64,000 bases of DNA, taken from positions 4,340,001 through 4,404,000 of the forward strand of contig NZ_CP030840.1 in assembly GCF_003330725.1 (NCBI RefSeq). Reading direction: 5' to 3'. Below, in pieces: positions 51,605 through 61,096 of the stretch (its first letter is position 1; every line of letters begins with the position of its first letter). Position numbers and translations under genes: made by a program. The DNA comes from Acidisarcina polymorpha. GTDB lineage: Bacteria; Acidobacteriota; Terriglobia; Terriglobales; Acidobacteriaceae. The notes beneath the pieces are model-generated. The model was not told the origin of the DNA and did no database searches. It saw only the letters and a list, made by a program, of their open reading frames with translations.

Positions 51605-53449
51605 ATGCGACAGCAAATCTTGGAATATTACGAACGCGAGCTGGGCTACATGCGACAGATGGGCGCTGAGTTCGCGAAGAAATATCCTGCTGTAGCGGGT
51701 CGACTCCAGTTGGAGCCGGACCGTTGTGCCGATCCACATGTGGAGCGACTGCTTGAGGCTTTCTCTTTCTTGGCCGCGCGCATCCATCTCCGGCTAGACG
51801 ATGATTTTCCCGAGCTAACCGAGGGTTTCCTCGATGTAGTATATCCGCATTTCCTACGGCCTATGCCAGCGATGACGGTTGCTGAGTTTTCTTCTGATGA
51901 AACAGGGAGCAATAAAGGTAACTCTGTGACCGTGCCGGCTGGCGTGCAACTAACGGCGAAACGCACGACGGACGGAGTTCCATGCAAGTTCCGCACCGGT
52001 TACCCCGTCACTCTGTGGCCTATTGAAGTGAAAGAGTGTGCCTGGAGACGGCCTGAACAAATTCCATCACCACCGCGCGTCGGCGATGCGGCCGCTGTGC
52101 TGCGAGTCGTTCTCAAGGCTCGACGTGAAGTCTTGTTTTCAAAGTTAGAGATGGACACGCTAGCGTTCTATCTCGCGGGCGAGCGTGGGGTCGCACTGCC
52201 GCTTTATGAGTTGTTGTCCCACAATCTGCGCAGGATTGTGGTCCGTAGTCCAGAGCGACCGACGGGCAAGACGGTTTCACTCGACCGCAGCGGGCTGCGC
52301 GCTATGGGCTTTGCCGCCGACGAAAGCTTGCTGCCATATCCGCAGCGATCGTTCCATGGCTACAGGCTCTTGCAGGAATATTTCAGCTTCCATGAGAAAT
52401 TTCTTTTCTTCCAATTATGCAATCTGCGACCGGCGATAGAGGCCGTTGATGCAGGAGAAGATCTCGAGATCCTCTTTTATGTCTCCCAGTTCGAGCAACC
52501 AGAGCGCATGCAAATGCTCGAAGTTGGTGTCTCTTCTGAGACGATCCGTCTAGGATGTACGCCGATAATTAACTTGTTCAGTCATGCCGCGGAGCCGGTT
52601 CTGCTTTCGCAGGCGCGCCATCAATATCCTGTCTCGGTGAGTGCTCGAAGTCGTACCGGTATTGAGATCTTTTCTATCGACTCAATACTCGCAACAAATC
52701 CGTCGCGACGTACATCGGTCACTCTGCCTCCACTTTTTGAGCACCGCTTTCGTGCGATACCGGCCCGGGCGCCAGTGTATTGGAGGTCAACTAGGAAGTA
52801 CTCCGAAATAGATAATCGAAGGCCGAGCGATGTCTACGTATCGATAGTCGATGCGGAGGGTGCAATGACCGAGCCGAATGCGGAGGTCCTTACTGTGCAG
52901 TGCACCTGCACCAATCACGACCTTCCGGCAAGGCTGCCGTTCGGCGACCCCGACGGCGATTTCTACTGGGAAGGTGGCGCGGGAATCGGAAAGATCCGTG
53001 CTTTGCACCGGCCAACGCCGACGTATCCTTCGCCTTCCGGCGCGGGACAAACCTGGAGCCTGATCTCGCAGCTTTCCTTGAACCACCTATCCTTGGGCGA
53101 AGCTGGTCTAGCTGCATTTCAGGAGATTCTGAAGTTACACAACTTCACCGCAGCCACGCACTTCGAAAAGCAGATTGCCGGCATAGTGTCCATGACCACC
53201 AAGAAGCATATCGCGCTGATGCAAACTGAGTTCGGCAGTACAGCAGCCAGGGGAACGCGGGTGGAGATCGAACTAGACGAGTCGCACTTCCCAGGCGGAG
53301 GTGCCTATCTGTTTAGCGCGATATTGGACCGCTTCTTCGGCTTGTACGTTTCAATGAACAGCTTTTCACAACTTGCCGTCCGCACGAACATGAGAAAGGA
53401 GGCCTTGGAGGAATGGTCACCGAGAGCGGGCAGCCAGTCATTGATATAG
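51605..53449 (+). CDS. tssF: Type VI baseplate protein TssF
   Basis: A 614-residue wedge protein that pairs with TssG and TssK (gp6-like). Its N terminus is the hallmark RQQILEYYERELGYMRQMGAEFAKKYP with VAGRLQLEPDRCADPHVERLLEAFSFLAARIHLRLDDDFPEL nearby (seen as separate blocks). Later blocks include LYELLSHNLRRIVV, FPQ-like YPQRSFHGYRLLQEYFSF and HYT-like ATHFEKQIAGIVSM. It overlaps tssG by 37 bases. Confidence 0.94.
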   Translation: MRQQILEYYERELGYMRQMGAEFAKKYPAVAGRLQLEPDRCADPHVERLLEAFSFLAARIHLRLDDDFPELTEGFLDVVYPHFLRPMPAMTVAEFSSDETGSNKGNSVTVPAGVQLTAKRTTDGVPCKFRTGYPVTLWPIEVKECAWRRPEQIPSPPRVGDAAAVLRVVLKARREVLFSKLEMDTLAFYLAGERGVALPLYELLSHNLRRIVVRSPERPTGKTVSLDRSGLRAMGFAADESLLPYPQRSFHGYRLLQEYFSFHEKFLFFQLCNLRPAIEAVDAGEDLEILFYVSQFEQPERMQMLEVGVSSETIRLGCTPIINLFSHAAEPVLLSQARHQYPVSVSARSRTGIEIFSIDSILATNPSRRTSVTLPPLFEHRFRAIPARAPVYWRSTRKYSEIDNRRPSDVYVSIVDAEGAMTEPNAEVLTVQCTCTNHDLPARLPFGDPDGDFYWEGGAGIGKIRALHRPTPTYPSPSGAGQTWSLISQLSLNHLSLGEAGLAAFQEILKLHNFTAATHFEKQIAGIVSMTTKKHIALMQTEFGSTAARGTRVEIELDESHFPGGGAYLFSAILDRFFGLYVSMNSFSQLAVRTNMRKEALEEWSPRAGSQSLI

Positions 53450-54474
53450 GGGAACAAAGGGAAGTTGGGGAACGAAGATTGCGGGAAATGATGCAAGCGG
53501 AACCGCGAAGCTTTCGATTCTTCCAGATGGTGCGACTTCTCGAGAGGATGCATCCGGAACGCAAACCAATGGGGATTTTCGTAACACCGGCAGACGAGGT
53601 CGTGCGCTTCACAGCGCCTCCAGCACTCGCGTTTCCAGCCAGCGAGCTTGGCTGGTACAAGCCGCAGGAAGACAAACCCGCATCTCTCGAGGTGAATTTC
53701 CTGGGGCTGAATGTCATAAACGGACCAATGCCGCGCAGCTACACGGAGACCTTGCTGGAACGGCAACGCGGGAAGGACCGGGCGACGCTGGAGTTCTTCG
53801 ATCTCTTCAACCATCGCATCGTGTCGCTCTTCTATCGCGCCTGGACACGGTATCGTTTTTTCATTGCGTATGAAAAGGCACAAGGTGGGGAAGACGAGAT
53901 AACTCAACGGCTCTACGATCTTGTAGGCTTGGGCACGCCCGGTTTGCGAGGCCGTATGACAATGCCGGAAGAAAGCTCTATCTACTACTCCGGTCTGCTA
54001 AGTAATCAGATCCGGTCGGTAGACGGACTCAAGCAAATCCTGGAGGACTATTTTGGGGTGCGCGTCGAGATAAGGCAATTCACCGGCTCCTGGGTACCGC
54101 TTCCTGAAGAGCAACAAACCGTATTGCGTGATGGCGAATCCATGGCCGAGTGTTTGGGAATTGCGACGGTCGTAGGCAATGAGGTCTGGGATCAAGAAGG
54201 GACAATGACGGTGCGGCTCGGTCCCATGCCACTGGCTCGATATCGTGAATTTCTGCCCGGATCGCGCGGGCAGGCCGAACTGCAAGACTGGCTGAAGTTC
54301 TATTCGCGCCGGGCTTTCCAGTTTGTCGTTCAGTTGATACTCGAGCGCGACGAAGTGCCGCAGATCCCCTTGAAAGCTGGTCCAGTCACCAGCAGCCGGC
54401 TCGGCTACGAAAGCTGGCTGAAAATAAAACCGATGGGCAGAGATCCTGACGAGACTACATACCTGATCGTATAA
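53413..54474 (+). CDS. tssG: Type VI baseplate protein TssG
   Basis: A 353-residue baseplate wedge protein (gp7/gp53-like). Family blocks are PRSFRFFQMVRLLERMHPER, EVVRFTAPPALAFPASEL, NFLGLNVINGPMPRSYTETLL, FFDLFNHRIVSLFYRAWTRYRF, the ESSIYYSGLLSNQIRSVDGL loop, VEIRQFTGSWVPLPE and LGPMPLARYREFLPG. AAGGAGG lies ten bases before the ATG, inside the end of tssF. It ends 13 bases before clpV. Confidence 0.94.
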   Translation: MVTESGQPVIDIGEQREVGERRLREMMQAEPRSFRFFQMVRLLERMHPERKPMGIFVTPADEVVRFTAPPALAFPASELGWYKPQEDKPASLEVNFLGLNVINGPMPRSYTETLLERQRGKDRATLEFFDLFNHRIVSLFYRAWTRYRFFIAYEKAQGGEDEITQRLYDLVGLGTPGLRGRMTMPEESSIYYSGLLSNQIRSVDGLKQILEDYFGVRVEIRQFTGSWVPLPEEQQTVLRDGESMAECLGIATVVGNEVWDQEGTMTVRLGPMPLARYREFLPGSRGQAELQDWLKFYSRRAFQFVVQLILERDEVPQIPLKAGPVTSSRLGYESWLKIKPMGRDPDETTYLIV

Positions 54475-54487
54475 AGAGGAAATAAAT

Positions 54488-57163
54488 ATGATTGCGAGCG
54501 TGAAGCCGCTGGTAGCGAAGTTCAATGACACAACCAGGCAGGTTATGGAAGGCGCCGCAGGCCTGTGCCTTTCGCGGACGAACTATGAAGTGGAGATCGA
54601 ACACTTTCTGGCCAAGGCATTGGAGCTGGAGAAAACCGATCTGGCTCTGATCGTTGACCATTATGGAGTCAGCCGCTCTCGATTGGCTGTTGAACTTCGG
54701 GCCAGCCTGGACCGGCTTAAAACCGGAAATGCCCGAGGACCTGCCTTCAGCCCAGCCCTCATAAAAATGTTTGGGGAAGCGTGGGCAATCGGATCGCTGA
54801 CTTTCGATTCTGCCCTAATCCGCACCGGTCATACACTGCTCGGCCTGTTGAATGAAGATGGCCTTGCACGCATGTTGCGCGATATTAGCAAAGAACTGGC
54901 GAGGATCCCATTTGCCACATTGCTGCAGGAGTTTCACGAGTTGACGGAGAGATCCATTGAGGCAGATTCGGAGATGCAGCAGCCATCAACTGCCAATAAA
55001 GCATCGCAACGCACGTCAGCAGCAAAGACGCCGTTTCTCGATCAATACACGATTGACTTGACGGGTGAGGCGCGTGCAGGCCGAATCGAGGCGGTGGTTG
55101 GCCGTGACGGAGAGATCCGCCAGATGATCGATATCCTCATGCGACGGCGACAGAACAATCCGATTCTGACCGGTGAAGCCGGTGTCGGTAAAACGGCTGT
55201 TGTCGAGGGTCTCGCCCGCAGAATCGCAGATGGTGATGTGCCTGCAGTGCTTGAAAGAGTACGCCTACATAGTCTCGATCTGACTTTGCTGCAGGCCGGG
55301 GCCGGTGTGAAGGGTGAGTTCGAAAATCGGCTGAAGGGCCTGATCCAGGAGGTGAAAGCCTCTCCCCAACCAGTGATTCTGTTTATCGACGAAGCGCACA
55401 CCATGATTGGAGCGGGCGGCCAGCAAGGCCAGGGAGATGCAGCCAACATCCTGAAGCCGGCGTTGGCGAGAGGAGAGCTGCGGACAATCGCCGCGACGAC
55501 CTGGGTAGAATACAAGCGTTACTTCGAGAAGGACGCCGCCTTGACCAGGCGCTTTCAGGTAGTCCAAGTGGATGAGCCGTCAGAGCCATTGTGCGAGTCG
55601 ATGCTGCGTAGCATCGCGCCGTCCTTGGAGAAACATCATTCCACGCGCATTCTCGACGAGGCGATTAGTGCGGCGGTTCGCTTGTCGCACCGCTATCTGC
55701 CAGGCAGACAGCTGCCCGACAAGGCTGTAAGTGTTCTCGATACCGCATGCGCCCGGGTCGCACTCAGCGAGCAAACTGATCCCGCAGCGGTCGAGGCTCT
55801 AGTGCGCCGCATCACTGCTTTTGAGTCCCAGAAGCGCCTCTTACTGCGGGAACAAGCGACCGGCTCCCAGCACGCGGAACGAATTGCCGCTTGCGACGAG
55901 CAGATCCGCATCGCGACTGCCGACCTTCAGCAGCTTCGCGGACGGTGGGCACAAGAAACTGAGCTTGTGCAAAGGATGAAGGCGCTCCATGCAGGGCTGG
56001 AGTCGAGTGACAGTCTCGACGCCGAAGAGCGCTCCGCGGCTTTGAACGAGTTGGAGGGGTTGCGCTCTCAGCTGAGAGCGTTACAATCGCAGGCGCCACT
56101 GACCTATCTGGCAGTGGACGCCCAGATAGTGGCTTCGGTCATCTCCGAGTGGACCGGCATTCCGCTCGGCAAGATGATGGACGATGAGATCGTTAAAGTC
56201 CTCAGTCTCGAGACGGAGCTTAAGCGACGAGTCGTCGGTCAGGACCACGCGCTGGCGGCCATTGCACAACGCATCTGGACTTCTCGCGCCAACCTGGACG
56301 ATCCCGGAAAGCCAATAGGCGTTTTCATGCTTGCTGGACCGAGCGGTGTCGGCAAGACAGAAACCGCGCTAGCCCTGGCGGAAGTGCTTTATGGCGGAGA
56401 GGACAGCGTAGTTACCATCAACATGTCCGAGTTCCAGGAGCCGCACTCAGTGTCCACGCTTAAGGGCGCCCCTCCTGGTTATGTCGGCTATGGTGAGGGA
56501 GGAGTTCTTACCGAAGCCATACGGCGCCAGCCCTACTCCGTCGTCCTGCTCGATGAGGTGGAGAAGGCCCACCCGGATGTCCTCGAGTTGTTTTTCCAGG
56601 TCTTCGACAAAGGCCACATTGAGGACGGCGAAGGTCGCTGGATAGATTTTCGCAATACGCTTATTCTGCTCACAACGAATGCGGCGAGCGGTCTGATCTC
56701 CAAACTCTGCGCGCAGTCTGAGTCCATGCCGCTTCCGGCTGAATTAGCAACCTCCATTCGGCCGGAACTCAATCGCATCTTCAAGCCCGCTTTCTTGGGC
56801 CGCACGCTTGTGGTGCCGTATTACCCCGTCAAGGAAGAAGTTCTGAAACATATCATTCGCTTGAAGCTGGGAAAGATCGAAGACCGGTTAGCGACAGCGC
56901 ATCGAGTACACCTGCAGTACGACGACGAACTCGTTGAGCTCGTCCGGCAGCGTTGCATCGAAGTTGAGAGTGGCGCCCGCAACATAGACCACCTGCTTTC
57001 CAATACGCTGCTGCCCGAAATATCACGCAGCTTGTTGGCGGGTATGGCAGAGGGAGAGTCTCTGGAGCAGGTTCGCGTAGGAGTCTCGGAGACCGGAGAG
57101 TTCACCTATACCTGGACACAGAGTAAGGACGCTCCCGACTCCCAGACTTACACGGCAGCATAA
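54488..57163 (+). CDS. clpV: Type VI sheath-recycling AAA+ ATPase TssH (ClpV)
   Basis: An 891-residue Clp/Hsp100 ATPase that disassembles the contracted sheath. The N-terminal Clp_N domain (about 8-160) is of the ClpV type. AAA domain 1 has Walker A GEAGVGKTAVVEG and Walker B ILFIDEAHTMIGAGG. The middle coiled coil runs about 405-520. AAA domain 2 has GPSGVGKTETALALAE, the pore loop GAPPGYVGYGEGG and VVLLDEVEKAHPDVLELFFQVFD. AGAGGA precedes the ATG. ClpV presence with TssB/C argues for a complete, recyclable apparatus rather than a one-shot phage tail. Confidence 0.95.
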   Translation: MIASVKPLVAKFNDTTRQVMEGAAGLCLSRTNYEVEIEHFLAKALELEKTDLALIVDHYGVSRSRLAVELRASLDRLKTGNARGPAFSPALIKMFGEAWAIGSLTFDSALIRTGHTLLGLLNEDGLARMLRDISKELARIPFATLLQEFHELTERSIEADSEMQQPSTANKASQRTSAAKTPFLDQYTIDLTGEARAGRIEAVVGRDGEIRQMIDILMRRRQNNPILTGEAGVGKTAVVEGLARRIADGDVPAVLERVRLHSLDLTLLQAGAGVKGEFENRLKGLIQEVKASPQPVILFIDEAHTMIGAGGQQGQGDAANILKPALARGELRTIAATTWVEYKRYFEKDAALTRRFQVVQVDEPSEPLCESMLRSIAPSLEKHHSTRILDEAISAAVRLSHRYLPGRQLPDKAVSVLDTACARVALSEQTDPAAVEALVRRITAFESQKRLLLREQATGSQHAERIAACDEQIRIATADLQQLRGRWAQETELVQRMKALHAGLESSDSLDAEERSAALNELEGLRSQLRALQSQAPLTYLAVDAQIVASVISEWTGIPLGKMMDDEIVKVLSLETELKRRVVGQDHALAAIAQRIWTSRANLDDPGKPIGVFMLAGPSGVGKTETALALAEVLYGGEDSVVTINMSEFQEPHSVSTLKGAPPGYVGYGEGGVLTEAIRRQPYSVVLLDEVEKAHPDVLELFFQVFDKGHIEDGEGRWIDFRNTLILLTTNAASGLISKLCAQSESMPLPAELATSIRPELNRIFKPAFLGRTLVVPYYPVKEEVLKHIIRLKLGKIEDRLATAHRVHLQYDDELVELVRQRCIEVESGARNIDHLLSNTLLPEISRSLLAGMAEGESLEQVRVGVSETGEFTYTWTQSKDAPDSQTYTAA

Positions 57164-57180
57164 CCGAAAGGCGCTCCAAG

Positions 57181-59244
57181 ATGGCAGGGTATACACAGAC
57201 AAACCGGATCCTTCTGTTCAACAGCCCTTTGGGCGCGAATACACTACTCGCGATCGGGTTCCGCGGAGTCGAGGCAATTTCAGAGCTATTCGATTTTGAG
57301 GTCGACGTCCTCTCGGAACCCGAGACGGTGATTGACCCATCGGCGCTGGTCGGCAAGCGGGTGACGCTCGAGTTGCAAGTAACTGATACCGGCACCAAGC
57401 GTTACTTCAATGGGATAGTTGCCAGCCTTGAAGGGACCGGAGGCGACACGTTCTTTAACCGCTACCGGGTAAGAGTGGTTCCCATGTTATGGCTGCTGTC
57501 GTTAAGCCGGCAAACGAGAGTCTTTCAGGATATGACTGTGCTCGAGATTGCTGAAAAGGTCCTTTCTCCCTATAGCATTGTTCCGCAGTTAGATACACAA
57601 GCATCTTATTCAATCCTTGAGTACTGCACTCAGTACCGGGAGACAGACCTGGAGTTTATCGAGCGGATCCTGCAACAGCAAGGCATCTTCTTCTATTTCA
57701 TCCATTCTGCTGCCGATCATGTCCTGGTGCTTTCCGACACCAGTGCGCTCTGTAGCGAATGCCCAGTCGCGAGCCACTTCGATTTCGCTGTGGAGGATGA
57801 GCGGCAGCTAAGTTTCTATAAGCCGCTGATACTGGACTTCCGATCGCGATCGGCTCTCATTGCCGGCGATCACACATCATGGGATTACCGCTTCATGCAG
57901 TACGCGGTCTCTCATGCAAGCCCTCAGACGGCGCGGTCAACTACGCAGATGGGGGAGAATTCTCACGAGCGCTACGACTATGCCGATTCCGCTTCAGCCT
58001 TCTTTAAGACTGAGGGCGCCGAACCAAAGACGCCAATCATGCAGACGCAACTGCAAAATGTCGAACGCGATGTAGAGGACGCACAGTCGATCGACTGCCA
58101 CGGCCAGTCTACGGCAAGTACGATGCAGAGCGGGTTTACGTTTACTCTCAGCAAATATCCTCAATCAGAAAAAAACATCAAGTACTTACTGACACGTGTC
58201 ACTCACTTCGCGCAGCAACAGCCGGGCTATCGATCTGAAGTAGTCAAGCCAGATGAAAACCCTTATATGAACAGCTTTGAGGCGCGGCCATTTACGCAGG
58301 TATATCGAAAGGAAAAGACCATCGCCAAGCCTCGCGTGCAAGGCGTCGTCACGGGCAAAGTAGTGACGTTCCCTGGGGAAGACTCCTATCTCGACCGTTT
58401 CGGCCGCGTCTGTGTCCAGTTCTGGTGGGACCGTCAGAGGCCGCCGGAGACTCCAGACAAGACGCTCCTACGAGTGGCGCAGCAATGGGCGGGCAAGGGT
58501 TGGGGGACTTATTTCTGGCCGCGCATCGGGGACGAGGTACTGATCGATTTTCTTGATGGCGACCCAGACGCTCCGATTGTGGTTGGTTCAGTGTACAACG
58601 GCGTCAACATGCCGAAGTACGATCCTAAGTCCGAGTACACTCGTTCCGGCATTTTGACCCGCTCCTCGAAAGGTGGTGGGGCCGCCAACGCGAACGAATT
58701 ACGCTTCGATGACCTGAAAGGCTCAGAACAGATTTTCATGAATGCGGAACGCAACTTCGATCTTCATGTGGAGCATGACTGGCACCGGCTCATAGGCAAC
58801 GAAGAGCACAGTCACATCCTCAAACACCAGTACCAGCAGGTGGACGGGAGGGCACACCTTAGGGTTGGTGAAGAGCAGGTGCTGGAGATCGAAGGAGGCC
58901 GTTACCTGAACGTCAAGGGAGAGCAGGCAAGCACCGTTGCTGGCAACTACTCGCTCAAGGTGGCAGGAAGTCAGATCAGTCGAACAGGCGTCGCTCACGT
59001 TATCGAATCGGGAGAGGAAATTCATATCAAAGGCGGCGTGCGGGTGATCATCGAAGGCGGCCTCGGCGGCATCTGTCTACAGTCGGCGGAATCGGCGATC
59101 TCCATCGATGCGACTGGAATTGCCATCCAGGGTGCGGTGCGATTTGGCAAGGCAGACTGCCTGCCTGCACTGCCTGACCCCATAGCGCCGGCCAGCAAAA
59201 GTGTAATCTCGCCGAATTGGCCGGGAGATGATCCCCGTGCATAG
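57181..59244 (+). CDS. vgrG: Type VI spike protein VgrG (TssI)
   Basis: A 687-residue spike trimer subunit. The gp27-like part shows RILLFNSPLGANTLLAIGF, LEYCTQYRETDLEFIERILQQQGIFFYF and SFEARPFTQVYRKEKTI. The gp5-like OB fold shows GVVTGKVVTFPGEDSYLDRFGRVCVQFWWD, WAGKGWGTYFWPRIGDEVLIDFLDGDPDAPIVVGSVYNG (in blocks), followed by the beta-helix needle repeats. It ends soon after the needle (LPALPDPIAPASKSV) with no extra effector domain. Only a weak AAAGG lies upstream. No PAAR, adaptor (DUF4123/DUF1795) or effector gene follows; the next gene is an ECF sigma factor. Confidence 0.95.
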   Translation: MAGYTQTNRILLFNSPLGANTLLAIGFRGVEAISELFDFEVDVLSEPETVIDPSALVGKRVTLELQVTDTGTKRYFNGIVASLEGTGGDTFFNRYRVRVVPMLWLLSLSRQTRVFQDMTVLEIAEKVLSPYSIVPQLDTQASYSILEYCTQYRETDLEFIERILQQQGIFFYFIHSAADHVLVLSDTSALCSECPVASHFDFAVEDERQLSFYKPLILDFRSRSALIAGDHTSWDYRFMQYAVSHASPQTARSTTQMGENSHERYDYADSASAFFKTEGAEPKTPIMQTQLQNVERDVEDAQSIDCHGQSTASTMQSGFTFTLSKYPQSEKNIKYLLTRVTHFAQQQPGYRSEVVKPDENPYMNSFEARPFTQVYRKEKTIAKPRVQGVVTGKVVTFPGEDSYLDRFGRVCVQFWWDRQRPPETPDKTLLRVAQQWAGKGWGTYFWPRIGDEVLIDFLDGDPDAPIVVGSVYNGVNMPKYDPKSEYTRSGILTRSSKGGGAANANELRFDDLKGSEQIFMNAERNFDLHVEHDWHRLIGNEEHSHILKHQYQQVDGRAHLRVGEEQVLEIEGGRYLNVKGEQASTVAGNYSLKVAGSQISRTGVAHVIESGEEIHIKGGVRVIIEGGLGGICLQSAESAISIDATGIAIQGAVRFGKADCLPALPDPIAPASKSVISPNWPGDDPRA

Positions 59245-59346
59245 AACACAGGCATTATAAGTGGAGTATTTGTGCCAGTTGTCACATAATTGTTGTTGTA
59301 CGCTAGTTTTTGCGATTCAGTACATTGGGTAGAAAATAGGGGAACA

Positions 59347-59925
59347 ATGTTTACCCCTAAAACATTAACGGCATCCACTGAAGCTTTTGGCATTGAACAC
59401 ATTGACAGTCTTTATCGGTATGCAATCGTGCTGACGCGTAGTCGGGCGGACGCCGAGGACTTAGTGCAGGAGACATACGTCCGCGCGATGGAGGCATTTA
59501 GCCGTCTGCGGGAGGACAGTAACGTAAAGGGATGGCTCTTTACGATTCTAAGGAATCTCTGGCTGAACGAGCTTCGCAAACAGAGAAGCAGGCCACAGCT
59601 TGTCGAGGTCGATGCTGATGCGCATTTATCCGATGGACTGGTAGGGAGCAATCGAGGTGCTCAAGAGATACTTGAAAGTGAAGAGGACGCGAAGCGGGTG
59701 AGGGCGGCAATTGACAAGCTGCCTTCGGAGTTCCAGGAAATTTTAGTCCTGCGCGAATTCGAGGAACTCTCCTACCACGAGATTGCAACAGTTCTAAGCT
59801 GTCCTGCCGGCACGGTGATGTCGCGTCTGGGCCGCGCACGTGCCAAGCTACGGGTGTTGCTGAGCGAGGGATGGGGCAGAGGAGCCCAATCCGGAAAGAC
59901 AAGTCACCATGAACAGTTGCGATGA
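59347..59925 (+). CDS. ECF-type RNA polymerase sigma factor
   Basis: A 192-residue sigma-70 family ECF factor. Region 2 shows YRYAIVLTRSRADAEDLVQETYVRAMEAF and GWLFTILRNLWLNELRKQ; region 4 shows LPSEFQEILVLREFEELSYHEIATVL and GTVMSRLGRARAKLRVLL. The start at 59347 is set by AGGGGA four bases upstream and the domain boundary. It overlaps the following anti-sigma gene by 17 bases, so the pair is translationally coupled. It lies 102 bases after vgrG on the same strand; whether it controls the type VI genes or is unrelated is open. Confidence 0.9.
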   Translation: MFTPKTLTASTEAFGIEHIDSLYRYAIVLTRSRADAEDLVQETYVRAMEAFSRLREDSNVKGWLFTILRNLWLNELRKQRSRPQLVEVDADAHLSDGLVGSNRGAQEILESEEDAKRVRAAIDKLPSEFQEILVLREFEELSYHEIATVLSCPAGTVMSRLGRARAKLRVLLSEGWGRGAQSGKTSHHEQLR

Positions 59926-60871
59926 ATTCTACGGGAACGTCCAGTTATACGTCGACGGAGAGCTTACTCCGGAGGAGGGCGAACACCTCTTCTCCCACAT
60001 GGAGACCTGCGAACTATGCCGTCAATGCCTCGCCGAGGCTGAAGCTTACTCGTCCCGGATCCGTGCTGCTCGTCCTTCCCTTACCGCTCCCGATTCATTA
60101 CGCGCCTCCGTGTTACGGAGGATGCAGGCGGCGGAGAGTCAGCGGGCTCGTCCGATGCAGGCGCCTCGGCAAAGAACATCAACCTCCCGATTGTGGTCAG
60201 TCGGCGCCATTGCAGCTCTCCTGGCGATCTTTGCGGCAAGCGTGCTCTCCTATTACCAACAGCGGCAGCGTGGCACGAATGTGATGCTCCAGACAGCGGC
60301 CGTAGCTCACCAGGATCTATTGCAAAACTCCGTTCCGCTGGATATATCCTCGAATTCGCCCGAAGCAGTAGCTGCATGGTTTACAAGCCGGGTATCTTTC
60401 CCCTTTCGCATGGCGGACTCAGGGCTGGCTGCTAGTGATGGGGCAAAGTACAAGGTCACCGGTGGAAGACTCCTGACCGCGGGCAATGAACGGCTTGCCA
60501 TGGTGTCCTTCAGCATGTCAAACGAAGTGATTAGCATGCTGGTTGGCCCGGGTTCCCTCTATACCGCGTCCGGAGGCAAGGTCGTAAAATCTGGTGGCAT
60601 CGAGTTTCATAGCCGCGATGAAGGTTCGTTCCATATCGTCACTTGGAACAATCGAGGGCTAAGCTATGTGCTCACCTCTGCTATATCCATGGGGAATGCT
60701 CATAAGTGTTCGGCGTGCCACGATCAGAATCCTTCGGCTGAAGAGCCCCACCAGGTAACGAAGTTAAATCGTCGCGGATATTGGCAGAGTCGTGCAGAGC
60801 CGCTGGTCGCGGTTGCTGCCCCAACCATTCTGCTCCCTCCGGGCGATGGAGCAGATGGAAGCAGACGCTGA
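59909..60871 (+). CDS. Zinc-finger anti-sigma factor with periplasmic CXXCH motif
   Basis: A 320-residue membrane anti-sigma factor. The N-terminal zf-HC2/ZAS domain has His30, Cys34 and Cys37 in HMETCELCRQC. A single membrane helix lies at about 96-115 (WSVGAIAALLAIFAASVL), so the remaining 200 residues are periplasmic. That domain has the beta-rich pattern seen in acidobacterial anti-sigma proteins (VTGGRLLTAGNERLAMVSFS, SFHIVTWNNRGLSYVL). It carries CSACH at 267-271, a CXXCH heme-c attachment motif, which would make it a possible heme or redox sensor. Covalent heme is inference. It is coupled to the ECF sigma gene upstream. Confidence 0.85.
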   Translation: MNSCDEFYGNVQLYVDGELTPEEGEHLFSHMETCELCRQCLAEAEAYSSRIRAARPSLTAPDSLRASVLRRMQAAESQRARPMQAPRQRTSTSRLWSVGAIAALLAIFAASVLSYYQQRQRGTNVMLQTAAVAHQDLLQNSVPLDISSNSPEAVAAWFTSRVSFPFRMADSGLAASDGAKYKVTGGRLLTAGNERLAMVSFSMSNEVISMLVGPGSLYTASGGKVVKSGGIEFHSRDEGSFHIVTWNNRGLSYVLTSAISMGNAHKCSACHDQNPSAEEPHQVTKLNRRGYWQSRAEPLVAVAAPTILLPPGDGADGSRR

Positions 60872-61047
60872 GGACCGGCACCCCCTGAGAAATGGAAGCG
60901 TCGATGGTGAGAAAAATTCTGCTTCAACTTCCGCACTAGAAATTCAGAAGACGCGTGTGGCCATGCCGCCGCTTTATATGACACCGCTTTATATGAATGG
61001 AGAGGTCATGGTAGCGGATGTCTCTGAGAGTTTTGCCCGTGGCTCAG
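60872..61047. other. Spacer with short direct repeat
   Basis: After the anti-sigma stop an open frame continues to 61070, but I do not consider it a gene. The sequence CCGCTTTATATGA occurs twice in tandem about 15 bases apart (near 60970-60996). Nothing else was recognised. Confidence 0.35.
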
Positions 61048-61094
61048 AAATCCTGCTGATGGCCGCATAGTCGCGATTTCCGTCAGCAGGATTT
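61048..61094. terminator. Long inverted repeat ending the bicupin gene
   Basis: AAATCCTGCTGA (61048-61059) pairs perfectly over 12 bases with TCAGCAGGATTT (61083-61094). It lies immediately after the minus-strand bicupin stop and downstream of the sigma/anti-sigma genes, so it can separate the two convergent units. The loop of 23 bases is long. Confidence 0.6.
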
Positions 61095-61096
61095 TC

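Noticed and set aside
60792-61070. Possible 92-residue plus-strand gene after the anti-sigma gene
   Set aside because: It overlaps the end of the anti-sigma gene and the inverted repeat at 61048, lacks a ribosome site, and its composition is not protein-like.
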